DNA of 64,000 nucleotides from positions 186,151-250,150 of the forward strand of contig PKWL01000041.1 in NCBI GenBank assembly GCA_003133225.1, given 5' to 3'. The notes under the pieces are model-generated. The model had not been told where the DNA came from and searched no databases. It worked only from the letters and a program-made list of their open reading frames with translations. Each line of letters begins with the position of its first letter. Position 1 is the first letter of the stretch. This document shows positions 45,359-57,394 of the stretch, in pieces. Both the position numbers and the translations under genes were made by a program. Origin of the DNA: Janthinobacterium sp. (GTDB taxonomy: Bacteria; Pseudomonadota; Gammaproteobacteria; Burkholderiales; Burkholderiaceae_D).

Positions 45359-47488
45359 ATGTTTAATAAAATTTCCAAAACCTTCCAGTACGGCCAACAT
45401 TCGGTGACGCTGGAAACGGGCGAAATCGCGCGCCAGGCTTCAGGCGCGGTCTTGGTGTCGATCGAGGATACCGTCGTTCTGGCAACGATCGTGGCCCGCA
45501 AAGATGCCAAGCCAGGCCAGGATTTTTTTCCGCTGACCGTCGATTACGTTGAAAAAACTTATGCTGCAGGCAAAATCCCGGGCGGTTTTTTCAAGCGCGA
45601 AGGTCGTCCTTCGGAAAAAGAAACATTGACGTCGCGCCTGATCGACCGTCCAATTCGGCCTCTGTTTCCGGAAGGCTACCTAAATGAAGTGCAAATCATC
45701 ATTCACGTCTTGTCGGTGAACCCGGAGATCGATCCGGACATCGCTGCCATGATCGGCGCTTCGGCTGCCTTGTGCGTATCGGGTGTGCCCTTTAGCGGCC
45801 CGATCGGCGCTGCGCGCGTCGGTTACGCGAACGGCCAATATATCCTGAACCCAACGACGACCCAGCTGAAAACGTCGGAAATGGATCTCGTTGTGGCCGG
45901 CACGGAAACGGCCGTGCTGATGGTCGAATCGGAAGCGAAACAATTGTCCGAAGAAGTCATGCTCGGCGCGGTCGTGTTCGGTCATGAGCAAATGAAAGTG
46001 GTCATCGATGCCATCCATGAATTGGTGCGCGATGGCGGCAAGCCTGAAATCGAATGGGCGCCGCCGGCCAAAAACGAAGCGCTGATCGCGCGCGTTGCCC
46101 ATTTCGCCGGCGCCAAAATCCGCGACGCCTACCAGACCAAGGACAAGCAGCAGCGTACCGCCAAGTTGAAGGCGGCGACCTCGGAAGTGATGGCGGATCT
46201 GTCGGCCGAAGCGGCCGCAAGCGGCGCTTCGGCACCGGATTCGGCTGAAATCAACAATATCTTGTTCGACATCGAAGCGAAGATCGTGCGTTCGCAAATT
46301 CTCGATGGCGAGCCCCGCATCGACGGCCGCGACACCCGCACCGTGCGTCCGATCTCGATTCGCACCAGCGTGCTGCCACGCACCCACGGTTCGGCCCTGT
46401 TTACCCGCGGCGAAACCCAAGCGCTGGTCGTCGCCACCCTCGGCACCGCACGCGACAGCCAGAAGATCGATGCTCTGATGGGTGAATTCACCGACAGCTT
46501 CATGCTCCATTACAACATGCCTCCGTTCGCGACGGGCGAAACGGGCCGCGTTGGCACGCCGAAGCGGCGTGAAATCGGCCACGGCCGTCTGGCCAAGCGC
46601 GCTTTGCTGGCCGCGCTGCCGGCACCGGAGGAGTTCAGCTACTCCGTGCGTCTGGTGTCTGAAATCACGGAATCGAACGGTTCCTCGTCGATGGCATCAG
46701 TCTGCGGCGGTTGCCTGGCACTGATGGATGCGGGCGTGCCGATGAAGGCACACGTGGCCGGTATCGCGATGGGCTTGATCAAGGAAGGCGGCAAGTTCGC
46801 CGTCTTGTCCGATATCTTAGGCGACGAAGATCACTTGGGCGATATGGACTTTAAGGTAGCCGGTACGGCCAACGGAATCACGGCCTTGCAGATGGATATC
46901 AAGATCATGGGCATCACCAAGGAAATCATGCAAGTGGCGCTGGCGCAAGCCAAGGAAGGGCGCGAGCACATATTGGGCGAAATGCAAAAAGCCATGCCTC
47001 ATGTGAAAACCGAACTCTCCGATTTCGCGCCGCGCCTGATCACGGTCAAGATCAATCCGGAAAAAATTCGTGACGTCATCGGTAAGGGCGGCGCCGTGAT
47101 CCGTGCGCTGACCGAAGAGACCGGCACCCAGATCGATATCAGCGACGAGGGCGTCGTCACCATCGCGTCCGTCGACGCTGCCGCCGGCCAGGAAGCCAAG
47201 CGCCGCATCGAGGAATTGACGGCGTCGGTGGAAGTGGGCAAGACGTACGAAGGCACGGTTCTAAAGTTGCTGGACTTCGGCGCGATCGTGCAGGTGATGC
47301 CAGGTAAAGACGGCTTGCTGCACATCAGCCAAATTGCCAACGAACGCGTCAATGCGGTCGCCGATTACTTGAAAGAAGGCCAACTGGTGCGTGTGAAAGT
47401 GCTCGAAACGGACGATCGCGGCCGTTTGAAACTGTCGATGAAGGCAGCTGCCGCGGAAAATGGTGCTGAGCCAGTCGCCGCGCAATAA
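45359..47488 (+). CDS. pnp: Polynucleotide phosphorylase
   Basis: The 709-residue enzyme has two RNase PH domains (first [19 protein letters not shown]; second [20 protein letters not shown] and [19 protein letters not shown]), then a KH domain ([20 protein letters not shown]) and an S1 domain ([34 protein letters not shown]). It degrades RNA from the 3' end using phosphate. The gene has a typical terminator. Confidence 0.98.
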   Translation: MFNKISKTFQYGQHSVTLETGEIARQASGAVLVSIEDTVVLATIVARKDAKPGQDFFPLTVDYVEKTYAAGKIPGGFFKREGRPSEKETLTSRLIDRPIRPLFPEGYLNEVQIIIHVLSVNPEIDPDIAAMIGASAALCVSGVPFSGPIGAARVGYANGQYILNPTTTQLKTSEMDLVVAGTETAVLMVESEAKQLSEEVMLGAVVFGHEQMKVVIDAIHELVRDGGKPEIEWAPPAKNEALIARVAHFAGAKIRDAYQTKDKQQRTAKLKAATSEVMADLSAEAAASGASAPDSAEINNILFDIEAKIVRSQILDGEPRIDGRDTRTVRPISIRTSVLPRTHGSALFTRGETQALVVATLGTARDSQKIDALMGEFTDSFMLHYNMPPFATGETGRVGTPKRREIGHGRLAKRALLAALPAPEEFSYSVRLVSEITESNGSSSMASVCGGCLALMDAGVPMKAHVAGIAMGLIKEGGKFAVLSDILGDEDHLGDMDFKVAGTANGITALQMDIKIMGITKEIMQVALAQAKEGREHILGEMQKAMPHVKTELSDFAPRLITVKINPEKIRDVIGKGGAVIRALTEETGTQIDISDEGVVTIASVDAAAGQEAKRRIEELTASVEVGKTYEGTVLKLLDFGAIVQVMPGKDGLLHISQIANERVNAVADYLKEGQLVRVKVLETDDRGRLKLSMKAAAAENGAEPVAAQ

Positions 47489-47511
47489 AGCAATAAGTAG
47501 TCTCGTCAGTC

Positions 47512-47542
47512 AAAAAAAACCGCCCCGAGGGCGGTTTTTTTT
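47512..47542 (+). terminator. Intrinsic terminator after pnp
   Basis: Eight A, then CCGCCC/GGGCGG with a 3-nt loop and a run of eight T. The A- and T-tracts extend the stem and work in both directions. Confidence 0.93.
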
Positions 47543-47837
47543 CGCTCCCAGCGCCCCTTGCTGCGAGCGCCATGACCTTTGGCAGAAGAGAAAATGCAGT
47601 TGGCACACCCCTGCGGCGGCGCGGCCGGCTGCTGCACATTCGCATCTATTCATGAGCAATGTATTTCCCTGTTCGCGCCCACCTGACCCGCACGCCATGC
47701 GCTGCGCCCCCGGAACGACCATTGCCGCATTAAAACGGATTGGCGCGCCCTACGGCGCGCGAGTTTGCCGCTCGCCGCGCGTGCCATGGCGCCCGTGCTG
47801 TCGTACAATCACGCTTTCATCCAAAGGGAAGCGAACC

Positions 47838-48818
47838 ATGCGTGTGATTGAAATCAGTCAGCCCGGCCCAGCCGATGTTCTAAAGCTTGCCGAACGGCCC
47901 CTGCCAGAATTAAAGGCCGGTGAGGTACTCATCAAAGTGCATGCGGCCGGCTTGAACCGGCCGGATGTGTTGCAGCGGCTGGGGCTGTACCCGGTGCCGC
48001 CGGGCGCCTCTGACTTGCCTGGTCTGGAAGTGGCCGGCGAGATTGTTGCCGGCGAGCTCGCCGGCACCGGTTTCAAGATGGGCGACATGGTCTGCGCGCT
48101 CGTGCAAGGCGGTGGCTACGCCGAATATTGCGCCGCCCCCAGCGGGCAATGTCTGCCCGTGCCCAATCAGTGGTCGCCTCTGGAAGCGGCCTCGCTGCCG
48201 GAAAACTATTTCACAGTCTGGAGCAATGTATTCGACCGCGCCAATCTGCGCGCCGGCGAAACGTTGCTGGTTCAGGGCGGCAGTTCCGGCATCGGTGTGA
48301 CGGCGATCCAGCTTGCGAAGGCTCTCGGCCACCGCGTCTTTGCCACTGCCGGCAGCGATGACAAGTGCCGCGCCTGCGAAGTTTTGGGTGCCGAGCGCGG
48401 CATAAATTATCGCAGCGAAGACTTCGCGGAAGTCGTCAAAATGCTCACGTCGGGCAAGGGCGTGGACGTCATCCTCGACATGGTCGGGGGCGATTATTTA
48501 CCCCGTGAAATCAGCTGTCTGGCCGACGACGGCCGCATCAGCCTGATCGCGCATTTGGGGGGCTCGAAGGCAACAGTCGACCTGGGCCAGGTTTTGCGCC
48601 GACGTTTGACCATCACAGGCTCGACCTTGCGGCCGCGTCCGATCGCCTTTAAAGCGGCCATTGCGGCGCAATTGCGGGAACATGTCTGGCCCTTGCTGGA
48701 ATCGGGCCAACTCAAGCCTGTCATTTTCAAGACATTTCCGTTGGAACAGGCCGCCGCCGCGCACGCGCTGATGGAAAGCAGCACGCACGTGGGGAAAATC
48801 ATGCTGCAAGTAATTTGA
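47838..48818 (+). CDS. NAD(P)H quinone oxidoreductase (PIG3-type)
   Basis: ATG 47838 after AAGGGAAG gives 326 residues, the usual zinc-free MDR size; the track extends 126 codons upstream without support. AGLNRPDVLQRLGLYPVPPGASD and VQGGSSGIGVTAIQLAKALG (NADPH-binding) are typical. It reduces quinones or related electrophiles by NADPH. Between pnp and tpiA. Confidence 0.9.
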   Translation: MRVIEISQPGPADVLKLAERPLPELKAGEVLIKVHAAGLNRPDVLQRLGLYPVPPGASDLPGLEVAGEIVAGELAGTGFKMGDMVCALVQGGGYAEYCAAPSGQCLPVPNQWSPLEAASLPENYFTVWSNVFDRANLRAGETLLVQGGSSGIGVTAIQLAKALGHRVFATAGSDDKCRACEVLGAERGINYRSEDFAEVVKMLTSGKGVDVILDMVGGDYLPREISCLADDGRISLIAHLGGSKATVDLGQVLRRRLTITGSTLRPRPIAFKAAIAAQLREHVWPLLESGQLKPVIFKTFPLEQAAAAHALMESSTHVGKIMLQVI

Positions 48819-48958
48819 GCGTGGAGGTGATCTGGGTGAGCCGTGGCCCCGGCGCCAAATTGGCGCTGCTGCTGCGAGAAAAGGGGCGCGCCGCATTGCC
48901 TATTTGACCGGCATTGCCGGGCCGCGTAAAATAGCAGGCTATCGAAATTTAGGCTACT

Positions 48959-49708
48959 ATGCGTCGCAAACTCATTGTTGGAAACTGGAAAATGAACGGC
49001 AGCCTCGGCGCGAACTCGGTGTTGCTAGCGGGAATCGTTGCCGGCTTGTCTGACTCTCGTGCAGACTGTGCGGTATGCGCGCCGGCTCCTTATCTGGCGC
49101 AGTGTCAGGCGCAATTGTCTGGCACCCCCGTTGGCTGGGGCGCACAAGATGTCTCGCCCCACGCCAACGGCGCCTATACGGGCGAAGTGGCGGCCGGCAT
49201 GTTGCGCGACTTTGCCTGCCGCTACGTGATCGTCGGTCATTCCGAGCGGCGCGCCTATCATGCCGAGAGCAATGATCTGGTGGGGCAAAAGACAGTCGCG
49301 GCCATCGCCGCCGGCTTGACACCGATCGTGTGCCTCGGTGAAACGCTGGCCGAGCGCGACGCGGGGCACACCAATTTGGTCGTCAATGCCCAGCTGGGCG
49401 CCGTGCTGGCTGCGCTTGATGGGGCCGACGTCGACAAGATCGTGCTCGCCTACGAGCCAGTATGGGCGATCGGCACCGGCAAGACGGCGACGGCGGGCAT
49501 GGCGCAAGAGGTGCACGCGGTGCTGCGGGCGCAATTGGCGCAAAAAAATGCGGATGCTGCCGCCGGCGTGCAAATTTTGTACGGCGGCAGCATGAAGCCG
49601 GAGAATGCGAAGGAATTGATGGCCATGCCCGATATTGATGGCGGCCTAATTGGTGGGGCCGCATTGAAGGCGGCAGATTTCCTGGCGATTGTTCACGCCG
49701 CTAATTGA
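48959..49708 (+). CDS. tpiA: Triosephosphate isomerase
   Basis: The 249-residue TIM barrel has GNWKMNG (catalytic Lys), IVGHSERR (His), and [16 protein letters not shown] (Glu), and the final phosphate loop YGGSMKPEN...GGLIGGAAL. It interconverts dihydroxyacetone phosphate and glyceraldehyde 3-phosphate. secG follows by 29 bp. Confidence 0.98.
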   Translation: MRRKLIVGNWKMNGSLGANSVLLAGIVAGLSDSRADCAVCAPAPYLAQCQAQLSGTPVGWGAQDVSPHANGAYTGEVAAGMLRDFACRYVIVGHSERRAYHAESNDLVGQKTVAAIAAGLTPIVCLGETLAERDAGHTNLVVNAQLGAVLAALDGADVDKIVLAYEPVWAIGTGKTATAGMAQEVHAVLRAQLAQKNADAAAGVQILYGGSMKPENAKELMAMPDIDGGLIGGAALKAADFLAIVHAAN

Positions 49709-49737
49709 ATTAATTTAAACTGAGAATGGAATAAGCA

Positions 49738-50142
49738 ATGAACACTTTGTTCAATTTGGTGGTGGTGGTGCAGGTGCTGTCGGCGTTAATTATCATCGCG
49801 TTGGTCTTGCTGCAGCATGGCAAAGGGGCCGATATGGGGGCCGCTTTCGGTTCCGGCGCTTCGGGCAGTTTGTTCGGCGCGACCGGCTCGTCCAATTTCA
49901 TGTCGAAGTCGACGGGCTTGGCTGCCGCCATTTTCTTTGCGGCGACGCTTGGTCTGTCCTATATGGCCAACCAGCGCTCGACGACGGTTAGCGGCGGCGT
50001 CATGGAGAAGGTGACGACGCCGATCGCTCCCGTCAGCGGGGCGGGCGCCATTCCAACGGCGAAGCCGGCCACTTCGGCGCCGCCAGCGCCAGCGCCGGCA
50101 GCACCAAGCCCTAACGTGCCGGCTACGCAAATACCGAAGTAA
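49738..50142 (+). CDS. secG: Preprotein translocase subunit SecG
   Basis: The 134-residue protein has two membrane segments (LVVVVQVLSALIIIALVLLQHG and GLAAAIFFAATLGLSYMA) linked by GADMGAAFGSGASGSLFGATGS, the SecG signature, and a Pro/Ala-rich tail. It assists SecYE in protein export. The order tpiA-secG-tRNA-Leu-nuo is widespread. Confidence 0.95.
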   Translation: MNTLFNLVVVVQVLSALIIIALVLLQHGKGADMGAAFGSGASGSLFGATGSSNFMSKSTGLAAAIFFAATLGLSYMANQRSTTVSGGVMEKVTTPIAPVSGAGAIPTAKPATSAPPAPAPAAPSPNVPATQIPK

Positions 50143-50248
50143 TGGCGCATGGCCTTGCCATTTGTTCCGAGTGGCTTGGCGCAATAACAATCCGGTATAA
50201 ATAAATAAGGTTTTATCGTTTTTCTTTCTCTTTTAGTGCAATTGCGCA

Positions 50249-50277
50249 TTAACAAAGACATTAAAGCGGAGTAGAAT
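50249..50277 (+). promoter_or_regulatory. tRNA-Leu promoter
   Basis: TTAACA (50249-50254) and TAGAAT (50272-50277) are spaced exactly 17 bp, each matching five of six consensus bases. A start about seven bases later would fall just before the tRNA at 50290. Confidence 0.75.
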
Positions 50278-50289
50278 AATGCCCATGAC

Positions 50290-50374
50290 GCCGACGTGGT
50301 GAAATTGGTAGACACGCTATCTTGAGGGGGTAGTGGCGAAAGCTGTGCGAGTTCGAGTCTCGCCGCCGGCACCA
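50290..50374 (+). tRNA. tRNA-Leu (anticodon GAG)
   Basis: This 85-nt class II tRNA has D-loop GTGAAATTGGTAGAC, anticodon loop CTTGAGG (GAG), a long variable arm, T-arm GCGAGTTCGAGTCTCGC and an encoded CCA. The acceptor stem GCCGACG/CGCCGGC has one A-C mismatch. Confidence 0.96.
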
Positions 50375-50385
50375 AAAATTGAAAG

Positions 50386-50417
50386 CCAGCGAGGGCTGTG
50401 CCTTTGCTGGTTTTTTT
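50386..50417 (+). terminator. Hairpin with T-run after tRNA-Leu
   Basis: CCAGC/GCTGG with a 15-nt loop (which may pair further) is followed by seven T. It probably ends the tRNA transcript. Confidence 0.65.
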
Positions 50418-50537
50418 GCGAGAATATTAGCCGTTCGATTCCTGGCGTTCGCTGCATCTGGGGTCGTAACGTTAAGTGCGCTGCAAGGGACCGCAGCGTT
50501 TGCATTTAACCGATCGTTCAACATAAGCTAATCCATC

Positions 50538-50897
50538 GTGAACCTCGAAATTTATTTTCCTGTCCTCTTGTTTATCCTCGTCGGTATCGGCGTTGGCATC
50601 GTCCCGCAGGTGTTGGGGCGTTTGCTGGGGCCCAATAATCCCGATGCGGCCAAACTGTCCCCTTATGAGTGTGGCTTCGAAGCATTTGAAGATGCGCGCA
50701 TGAAATTCGACGTCCGGTACTATCTGGTCGCCATCCTCTTTATTTTGTTCGATCTGGAAACGGCATTCTTTTTCCCGTGGGGCGTGGCCATGCGCGAGTT
50801 GGGCTGGGCCGGTTTCGTGACGATGATGGTGTTCATCACTGAATTCGTGGTCGGGTTTTGGTATATCTGGAAGAAAGGTGCCCTTGATTGGGAATAA
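50538..50897 (+). CDS. nuoA: NADH-quinone oxidoreductase subunit A
   Basis: This 119-residue small membrane subunit has three helices, and the conserved loop [23 protein letters not shown] between the first and second. It starts at GTG 50538. NuoA is close to the quinone site of complex I. It is the first of fourteen genes in the usual order; the start of nuoB is three bases after its stop. Confidence 0.96.
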   Translation: MNLEIYFPVLLFILVGIGVGIVPQVLGRLLGPNNPDAAKLSPYECGFEAFEDARMKFDVRYYLVAILFILFDLETAFFFPWGVAMRELGWAGFVTMMVFITEFVVGFWYIWKKGALDWE

Positions 50898-50900
50898 GCC

Positions 50901-51377
50901 ATGTCAATTGAAGGCGTATTAAACGAAGGTTTCATCACCACGACGGCCGACAAGCTGATCAACTGGGCGCGCACCGGGTCGATGTACCCGATGACGTTCG
51001 GTCTGGCTTGCTGCGCGGTGGAGATGATGCATGCCGGTGCGGCGCGTTACGATTTGGAGCGTTTTGGCTTCATGTTCCGTCCCTCGCCCCGCCAGTCCGA
51101 TGTCATGATCGTGGCCGGTACGCTGTGCAATAAGATGGCGCCGGCGTTGCGCAAGGTCTACGACCAGATGCCGGAGCCGCGTTGGGTCATCTCGATGGGT
51201 TCCTGCGCTAACGGCGGCGGTTATTATCACTATTCGTACTCGGTGGTACGCGGCTGCGACCGCATCGTTCCGGTTGACGTTTATGTCCCGGGTTGCCCGC
51301 CGACGGCGGAAGCGCTGCTGTATGGCATTTTGCAGCTGCATAACAAGATCAAGCGCACCAACACGATCGCGCGCTAA
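50901..51377 (+). CDS. nuoB: NADH-quinone oxidoreductase subunit B
   Basis: The 158-residue protein holds cluster N2 with cysteines in [25 protein letters not shown] and PGCPPTAE. It lies next to the quinone site and is the counterpart of the C-terminal half of the fused subunit at 14941-15690. Confidence 0.97.
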   Translation: MSIEGVLNEGFITTTADKLINWARTGSMYPMTFGLACCAVEMMHAGAARYDLERFGFMFRPSPRQSDVMIVAGTLCNKMAPALRKVYDQMPEPRWVISMGSCANGGGYYHYSYSVVRGCDRIVPVDVYVPGCPPTAEALLYGILQLHNKIKRTNTIAR

Positions 51378-51394
51378 ACGGGAAGTTGTAGACT

Positions 51395-51988
51395 ATGGCA
51401 ACACATTTGGAAGTCTTGGAAGCCGCCCTGCGCCATGCGCTAGGTGAGCGAGCAAGCATCAGCGTGGCGCTGGGCGAAGTGACTCTAGTGCTTGAGTCTG
51501 CCGATTACCTTGCGGCGATGAAAGTATTGCGCGATGACGCCGGCTTGCGCTTCGAGCAGCTCATCGATTTGGCTGGTGTCGATTATCAAACCTATGGCGA
51601 CGGCGCGTGGCATGGCTTGCGCTTTGCGGTCGTCTCCCACCTGATGTCGGTGCAGCACAACTGGCGTTTGCGCGTGCGCGTTTTCGCTGCCGACGACAGC
51701 ATGCCGCAGGTGGCTTCGGTGACCGGCATCTGGCGCTCGGCCAACTGGTACGAACGCGAAGCATTTGACTTGTTCGGCATCTTGTTTGACGGTCACAACG
51801 ATCTGCGCCGCCTGTTGACGGACTACGGCTTCATCGGCCATCCGTTCCGCAAAGATTTCCCCGTCTCCGGTTATGTCGAGATGCGTTACGATCCGGAACA
51901 AAAACGCGTGATTTATCAGGCCGTGACGATCGAACCCCGGGAAAACGTGCCGCGTGTGATACGCGAAGAACATTATGGGACGAAATAA
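51395..51988 (+). CDS. nuoC: NADH-quinone oxidoreductase subunit C
   Basis: This 197-residue protein ends with the 30-kDa-subunit signature [29 protein letters not shown]. It stands separate from NuoD, as usual in betaproteobacteria. Its stop overlaps the nuoD start by one base. Confidence 0.97.
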   Translation: MATHLEVLEAALRHALGERASISVALGEVTLVLESADYLAAMKVLRDDAGLRFEQLIDLAGVDYQTYGDGAWHGLRFAVVSHLMSVQHNWRLRVRVFAADDSMPQVASVTGIWRSANWYEREAFDLFGILFDGHNDLRRLLTDYGFIGHPFRKDFPVSGYVEMRYDPEQKRVIYQAVTIEPRENVPRVIREEHYGTK

Positions 51989-53241
51989 TGGCCGAAATTA
52001 AAAATTACACCCTCAATTTTGGTCCGCAGCATCCCGCCGCGCATGGCGTGTTGCGCATGGTGCTCGAGCTCGATGGTGAAGTGATTCAGCGCGTTGACCC
52101 GCACATCGGGTTGCTGCACCGGGCCACGGAAAAGCTGGCCGAGCAAAAGACCTATCTGCAGTCGGTGCCGTACATGGACCGCCTCGACTATGTGTCGATG
52201 ATGTGCAACGAGCACGCCTACGTGCTGGCCATCGAAAAACTGCTGAGCCTGGAAGTGCCGCTGCGCGCGCAATACATCCGCGTCATGTTCGACGAGATCA
52301 CGCGCTTGCTGAACCACTTGCTGTGGCTGGGCGCGCATGCGCTTGACGTAGGCGCGATGGGCCCCTTCCTGTATGCCTTCCGCGACCGCGAAGACTTGAT
52401 GGATTGCTACGAAGCGGTGTCGGGCGCGCGCATGCATGCCGCCTATTACCGTCCGGGCGGGGTCTATCGCGACTTGCCGGACGTGATGCCCCAGAACAAG
52501 CCCTCGATCATTCGCAATGCCAAAGCGATTGCCCAGCGCAACGAGAACCGCCAAGGCTCGATGCTCGACTTCATCGAAGACTTCACGAACCGTTTTCCGA
52601 CCTATGTCGACGAATACGAAACCTTGCTGACGGATAATCGCATCTGGAAGCAGCGCACCGTCGGCGTCGGCGTGGTCACGCCGGAAGCGGCGCTGGCGAT
52701 GGGCTTTAGCGGAGCCATGGTGCGCGGTTCCGGCATCGAATGGGATTTGCGCAAAAAGCAGCCGTACGAAGTCTACGACTTACTCGAGTTCGATATCCCG
52801 ATCGGCACCAATGGCGATTGCTACGACCGTTATCTGGTGCGTATGGAAGAAATGCGCCAATCGAACCGCATCATCGTGCAATGCGTCGAATGGCTGCGCA
52901 ACAATCCGGGTCCCGTCATGAGCGAGAACCGCAAAGTGGCGCCGCCAAGCCGGGTCGACATGAAGACCAACATGGAATCGCTGATTCACCACTTCAAGCT
53001 ATTTACGGAAGGTTTCCACGTCCCCCCTGGCGAAGCGTACAGCGCGATCGAGCATCCGAAGGGCGAGTTCGGCATTTACCTGGTCTCCGATGGCGCCAAC
53101 AAGCCGTACCGGATGAAGATCCGCGCGCCCGGGTATGCACACTTGCAAGGCATGGATGAAATGGCGCGCGGGCACATGATTGCCGACGCAGTCACGATTA
53201 TTGGTAACCAAGATATCGTCTTTGGCGAAATCGATAGATAA
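51988..53241 (+). CDS. nuoD: NADH-quinone oxidoreductase subunit D
   Basis: The 417-residue 49-kDa subunit starts with [22 protein letters not shown] and carries [11 protein letters not shown] and [18 protein letters not shown]. It lines the quinone channel with NuoB and is the distant relative of hydrogenase large subunits. The HyfG-like protein in this window is another such relative. Confidence 0.98.
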   Translation: MAEIKNYTLNFGPQHPAAHGVLRMVLELDGEVIQRVDPHIGLLHRATEKLAEQKTYLQSVPYMDRLDYVSMMCNEHAYVLAIEKLLSLEVPLRAQYIRVMFDEITRLLNHLLWLGAHALDVGAMGPFLYAFRDREDLMDCYEAVSGARMHAAYYRPGGVYRDLPDVMPQNKPSIIRNAKAIAQRNENRQGSMLDFIEDFTNRFPTYVDEYETLLTDNRIWKQRTVGVGVVTPEAALAMGFSGAMVRGSGIEWDLRKKQPYEVYDLLEFDIPIGTNGDCYDRYLVRMEEMRQSNRIIVQCVEWLRNNPGPVMSENRKVAPPSRVDMKTNMESLIHHFKLFTEGFHVPPGEAYSAIEHPKGEFGIYLVSDGANKPYRMKIRAPGYAHLQGMDEMARGHMIADAVTIIGNQDIVFGEIDR

Positions 53242-53254
53242 GGCCTTGAGGCTC

Positions 53255-53746
53255 ATGTTGTTATCAGAACAGTCATACCAGAAAATCGACCGCGAAGTCG
53301 CTAAATATCCCCCCGACCAAAAGCAATCTGCAGTGATGGCCGCGCTCGCCATCGCCCAGGATGAAAAAGGCTGGCTGGCTCCGGAAACCATGCAAGATGT
53401 CGCCGCCTATTTGCAAATGCCGGCCATCGCCGTGCAGGAAGTGGCGACGTTTTACAATATGTACAACGTCAAGCCAGTCGGCAAATTCAAGGTGTCGGTG
53501 TGCACCAATTTGCCGTGCGCCTTGTCCGGCGGCGAGCGCGCTGCCGCCCACTTGAAAGCCACGCTCGGCATCGATTACCACGAGACAACGGCCGACGGCC
53601 AAGTCACGCTAGTCGAGGGCGAGTGCATGGGCGCTTGCGCTGATGCCCCTGTCATGCTCGTCAACAACAAGCGCATGTGCAGCAGGATGACCAATGAGAA
53701 AATCGACGCCTTGGTCGGTGAATTGACCAGCGGAGCGGCGGAATGA
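53255..53746 (+). CDS. nuoE: NADH-quinone oxidoreductase subunit E
   Basis: ATG 53255 gives 163 residues; the track starts within nuoD. The [2Fe-2S] N1a ligands are in [12 protein letters not shown] and [12 protein letters not shown]. It overlaps nuoF by four bases. Confidence 0.95.
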   Translation: MLLSEQSYQKIDREVAKYPPDQKQSAVMAALAIAQDEKGWLAPETMQDVAAYLQMPAIAVQEVATFYNMYNVKPVGKFKVSVCTNLPCALSGGERAAAHLKATLGIDYHETTADGQVTLVEGECMGACADAPVMLVNNKRMCSRMTNEKIDALVGELTSGAAE

Positions 53747-55038
53747 CATCACTGCACAATCGCCACCTCGATCCACTGATCCTAAAGGGCTTGGACGGCA
53801 AGAACTGGCATTTGGAAGACTATGTCGGGCGCGGCGGCTACAGCGCCTTGAAACGCATTGTCGACGAAAAAATCACGCCTGAGCAAATCATCGCCGACCT
53901 GAAGGCGTCCTCCTTGCGCGGGCGCGGCGGCGCAGGCTTTCCTACCGGCCTCAAATGGAGCTTCATGCCGCGCCAGTTCCCGGGCCAGAAATACCTCGTC
54001 TGCAATTCCGACGAAGGCGAGCCGGGGACCTTCAAGGATCGCGACATCATTCGCTACAATCCGCACGCGCTGATCGAGGGCATGGTCATCGGCGCCTACG
54101 CGATGGGCATCACGGTCGGCTACAATTATATTCACGGCGAAATTTTTGCCGAGTACGACCTTTTCGAAGAAGCGCTGGAAGAGGCTCGGTCCGGCGGCTT
54201 CCTGGGCGATAACATCTTGGGTAGCGAGTTCAGCTTCCAGTTGCACGCGCATCACGGTTACGGCGCTTATATCTGCGGCGAAGAAACGGCGCTGCTCGAA
54301 TCGCTGGAAGGAAAAAAAGGCCAGCCGCGCTTCAAGCCGCCATTTCCCGCCTCGTTCGGCCTGTACGGCAAGCCGACCACGATCAACAACACGGAAACCT
54401 TCGCGGCCGTGCCCTTTTTGCTTAACATGGGCCCGGAGAAATACGCGGCCTTGGGCCGGCCAAACAACGGCGGCACCAAGATTTTCTCGATTTCTGGCGA
54501 TGTGGCCTTGCCCGGCAATTACGAAGTGCCGCTCGGTACGCCGTTCGCCAAACTGCTGGAATTGGCCGGCGGCATGCGTGACGGCAAAAAGATCAAGGCC
54601 GTCATCCCCGGCGGTTCGTCGGCTCCCGTCATCCGCGGCGAGCTCATGATGAACACCGACCTCGATTACGACTCGATCGCGAAAGCCGGTTCCATGCTTG
54701 GCTCGGGCGCCGTGATCGTGATGGATGAGACGCGCTGCATGGTCAAGTCGCTGCTGCGCCTGTCGTATTTTTATTTCGAAGAGTCGTGCGGTCAGTGCAC
54801 TCCGTGCCGCGAAGGCACGGGCTGGATGTACCGCATGCTTGAGCGCATCGAGCATGGCGCTGGACGCGCCGACGACCTGGACTTGCTCAATTCGATCGCC
54901 GACAATATCCAGGGGCGCACCATTTGCGCACTTGGCGACGCGGCGGCGATGCCGGTGCGGGCCTTCATCAAGAATTTCCGGGAAGAATTTGAATATCACA
55001 TCGAGCACAAGCATTGCTTAGTGCCCGCTTACATCTAA
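53743..55038 (+). CDS. nuoF: NADH-quinone oxidoreductase subunit F
   Basis: The 431-residue NADH-binding subunit contains [19 protein letters not shown] (NADH/FMN), [14 protein letters not shown] and the N3 cluster motif [11 protein letters not shown]. It takes hydride from NADH to FMN at the tip of the complex. Confidence 0.98.
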   Translation: MTSLHNRHLDPLILKGLDGKNWHLEDYVGRGGYSALKRIVDEKITPEQIIADLKASSLRGRGGAGFPTGLKWSFMPRQFPGQKYLVCNSDEGEPGTFKDRDIIRYNPHALIEGMVIGAYAMGITVGYNYIHGEIFAEYDLFEEALEEARSGGFLGDNILGSEFSFQLHAHHGYGAYICGEETALLESLEGKKGQPRFKPPFPASFGLYGKPTTINNTETFAAVPFLLNMGPEKYAALGRPNNGGTKIFSISGDVALPGNYEVPLGTPFAKLLELAGGMRDGKKIKAVIPGGSSAPVIRGELMMNTDLDYDSIAKAGSMLGSGAVIVMDETRCMVKSLLRLSYFYFEESCGQCTPCREGTGWMYRMLERIEHGAGRADDLDLLNSIADNIQGRTICALGDAAAMPVRAFIKNFREEFEYHIEHKHCLVPAYI

Positions 55039-55060
55039 GCTCGGTCAGGTAACGATCACC

Positions 55061-57394
55061 ATGGTTGAAATCGAAATAGACGGCAAAAAAGTCGAAGTCC
55101 CTGCGGGTAGCATGGTGATGGACGCTGCCAACAAATTGGGTACCTACATCCCCCATTTTTGCTACCACAAAAAATTGTCGATCGCTGCGAATTGCCGCAT
55201 GTGTCTGGTCGAAGTGGAAAAGGCGCCCAAGCCTTTGCCCGCTTGTGCGACACCGGTTTCGGCCGGCATGGTCGTGCACTCGAACAGCGAGAAGGCGGTG
55301 CAGGCGCAAAAAAGCGTGATGGAGTTTTTGCTCATTAACCATCCGCTCGATTGCCCGATCTGCGATCAAGGCGGCGAATGCCAGCTGCAAGATCTGGCCG
55401 TCGGTTACGGCAACGGCGAGTCGCGCTACCAGGAAGACAAGCGCGTGGTGGTGCCCAAGGACGCCGGGCCTCTCGTGTCGATGCGCGAGATGGCGCGCTG
55501 CATCCAGTGCACGCGTTGCGTGCGTTTTGGCCAGGAGGTGGCGGGCATCATGGAGCTGGGCATGCTGGGTCGGGGCGAACATTCCGAGATCACCACGTTC
55601 GTCGGCCAAGCCGTCAACTCCGAAATGTCGGGTAACATGATCGACCTTTGCCCGGTCGGCGCCTTGACGTCGAAGCCATTTCGCTACAGCGCCCGCACTT
55701 GGGAATTGTCGCGTCGCAAATCGGTCAGTCCGCACGATGGCTTAGGCAGCAATCTGATCGTTCAGGTCAAGAACGGCAAAGTGATGCGCGTCTTGCCGCT
55801 GGAAAATGACGCCATCAATGAATGCTGGATTTCCGACAAGGATCGCTTTTCCTACGAAGGCGTCAACAGCGCCGAGCGCCTGACCAAGCCCATGCTCAAG
55901 CAGGGCGGTCAGTGGAAGGAAGTCGATTGGCAAACGGCGCTGGAATACGTGGCGCACGGCTTGAAAAACATTAAGGCCGAACATGGCGCCGATGCCATCG
56001 GCGCTCTGGCGACACCGCATTCGACAGTGGAAGAACTGGCGATGCTGAAAAAACTCGTGCATGCTCTCGGCTCGGACAGCATCGACTTCCGTCTGCGCCA
56101 GCTTGATTTCGCCTTGGATGGCGAAGTCAAGCCGTGGCTGGGCATGCCAATTGCCGCATTCGGCCAACTCGAGCGCGTCTTCGTGATCGGATCGTTCCTG
56201 CGCAAGGATCATCCATTGCTGGCAACGCGTTTGCGCAGCGCAGTCAAGGGCGGCGCCCAGTTGTCGATCCTGCACGCGGCCGACGACGAATTGCTGATCC
56301 CGGTAGCCAACAAGATCATCGCCGCGCCCGCAGACTGGCTGGCGGCATTGTCCGAAGTCGTCGTCGCGGTTGCCAAAGCGAAGGAAATCTCCGCGCCCGC
56401 CGGCTTCGAGCACATCACGGCATCGTCTGCCGCCGTCAAGATTGCGGCGAGCCTCATGGCCGGCGCCCACGGCGCGGTCCTGCTCGGCAACGCGGCCACG
56501 CACCATGCGCAGGCGTCAAGCCTGCACGCGGCGGCGCAATGGATCGCGCAGCAAACGGGGGCCAAACTAGGGTACCTGACGGAAGCGGCCAACACGGTCG
56601 GCGCTCATCTCGTTGCCGCCACCGCCAAAAATCCGGTGCCGGCATTTTCCGCGCCGAAAAAAGCGTACCTCCTGCTCAACGCGGAACCGGAACTCGACAG
56701 CGCCAACCCGCAAGCGGCCCGCGCCGCGCTCGACCAAGCCGAGATGGTGATCGCGATGTCCGCCTTCCAGCATGGCTTGGAATACGCCGATGTCTTGCTG
56801 CCGATTTCGCCATTTACGGAAACCTCGGGCACCTTCGTCAATTGCGAAGGTCGTGCGCAAAGTTTCAACGGCACGGTCAAGCCGCAAGGCGAGACGCGCC
56901 CGGCCTGGAAAGTGTTGCGCGTGTTGGGCAACATCCTCGGCCTGGCAGGATTTGACTACGAGACTTCGGAGGCGATCCGCGACGAAGTGCTGGGCCAGGG
57001 CGTGACCGATTTGTCCGCGCAACTGAACAACCTGTCGCAAAAGACCTTGCAGGCGGCGACGTTTGCAGCGCCGGCGGCAGCGTTGCAACGGCTTGCCGAC
57101 GTGCCTATCTATTTTGCGGACGCTGTGGTGCGCCGCTCCGAGCCTTTGCTAAACACGCAAGACGGTCAAGCGCCCAAGGCGTGGCTGTCGCCAAAGCTGG
57201 CGCAGCAGATGGGCATTGGCGCCGGTGACAAGGTCAAAGTGACGCAGGGCGCCGCCAGCGTGGTGCTGACGGCGGCGATCGGCGCCGGACAAGCAGATAA
57301 CGTCGTGCGCGTGGCGGCGGCTCATGCATCGACCGCGACCCTAGGTGGTATGTTCGATTCCATTACAATTGAAAAAGCCGGGGAGAAATTCTGA
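55061..57394 (+). CDS. nuoG: NADH-quinone oxidoreductase subunit G
   Basis: The 777-residue subunit has an N-terminal [2Fe-2S] domain ([20 protein letters not shown]), an HxxxCxxC-type cluster site ([16 protein letters not shown]), and [10 protein letters not shown], then a molybdopterin-oxidoreductase-like domain. Its stop shares one base with the nuoH start. Confidence 0.97.
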   Translation: MVEIEIDGKKVEVPAGSMVMDAANKLGTYIPHFCYHKKLSIAANCRMCLVEVEKAPKPLPACATPVSAGMVVHSNSEKAVQAQKSVMEFLLINHPLDCPICDQGGECQLQDLAVGYGNGESRYQEDKRVVVPKDAGPLVSMREMARCIQCTRCVRFGQEVAGIMELGMLGRGEHSEITTFVGQAVNSEMSGNMIDLCPVGALTSKPFRYSARTWELSRRKSVSPHDGLGSNLIVQVKNGKVMRVLPLENDAINECWISDKDRFSYEGVNSAERLTKPMLKQGGQWKEVDWQTALEYVAHGLKNIKAEHGADAIGALATPHSTVEELAMLKKLVHALGSDSIDFRLRQLDFALDGEVKPWLGMPIAAFGQLERVFVIGSFLRKDHPLLATRLRSAVKGGAQLSILHAADDELLIPVANKIIAAPADWLAALSEVVVAVAKAKEISAPAGFEHITASSAAVKIAASLMAGAHGAVLLGNAATHHAQASSLHAAAQWIAQQTGAKLGYLTEAANTVGAHLVAATAKNPVPAFSAPKKAYLLLNAEPELDSANPQAARAALDQAEMVIAMSAFQHGLEYADVLLPISPFTETSGTFVNCEGRAQSFNGTVKPQGETRPAWKVLRVLGNILGLAGFDYETSEAIRDEVLGQGVTDLSAQLNNLSQKTLQAATFAAPAAALQRLADVPIYFADAVVRRSEPLLNTQDGQAPKAWLSPKLAQQMGIGAGDKVKVTQGAASVVLTAAIGAGQADNVVRVAAAHASTATLGGMFDSITIEKAGEKF

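Noticed and set aside
48852-48866. GCGCCAAATTGGCGC palindrome as terminator after the quinone oxidoreductase gene
   Set aside because: The loop would be too small without opening several pairs, and there is no T-run.
50261-50524. 87-codon minus-strand ORF over tRNA-Leu
   Set aside because: It is antisense to the tRNA gene (RRRDSNSHSF type reading) and has no ribosome site.
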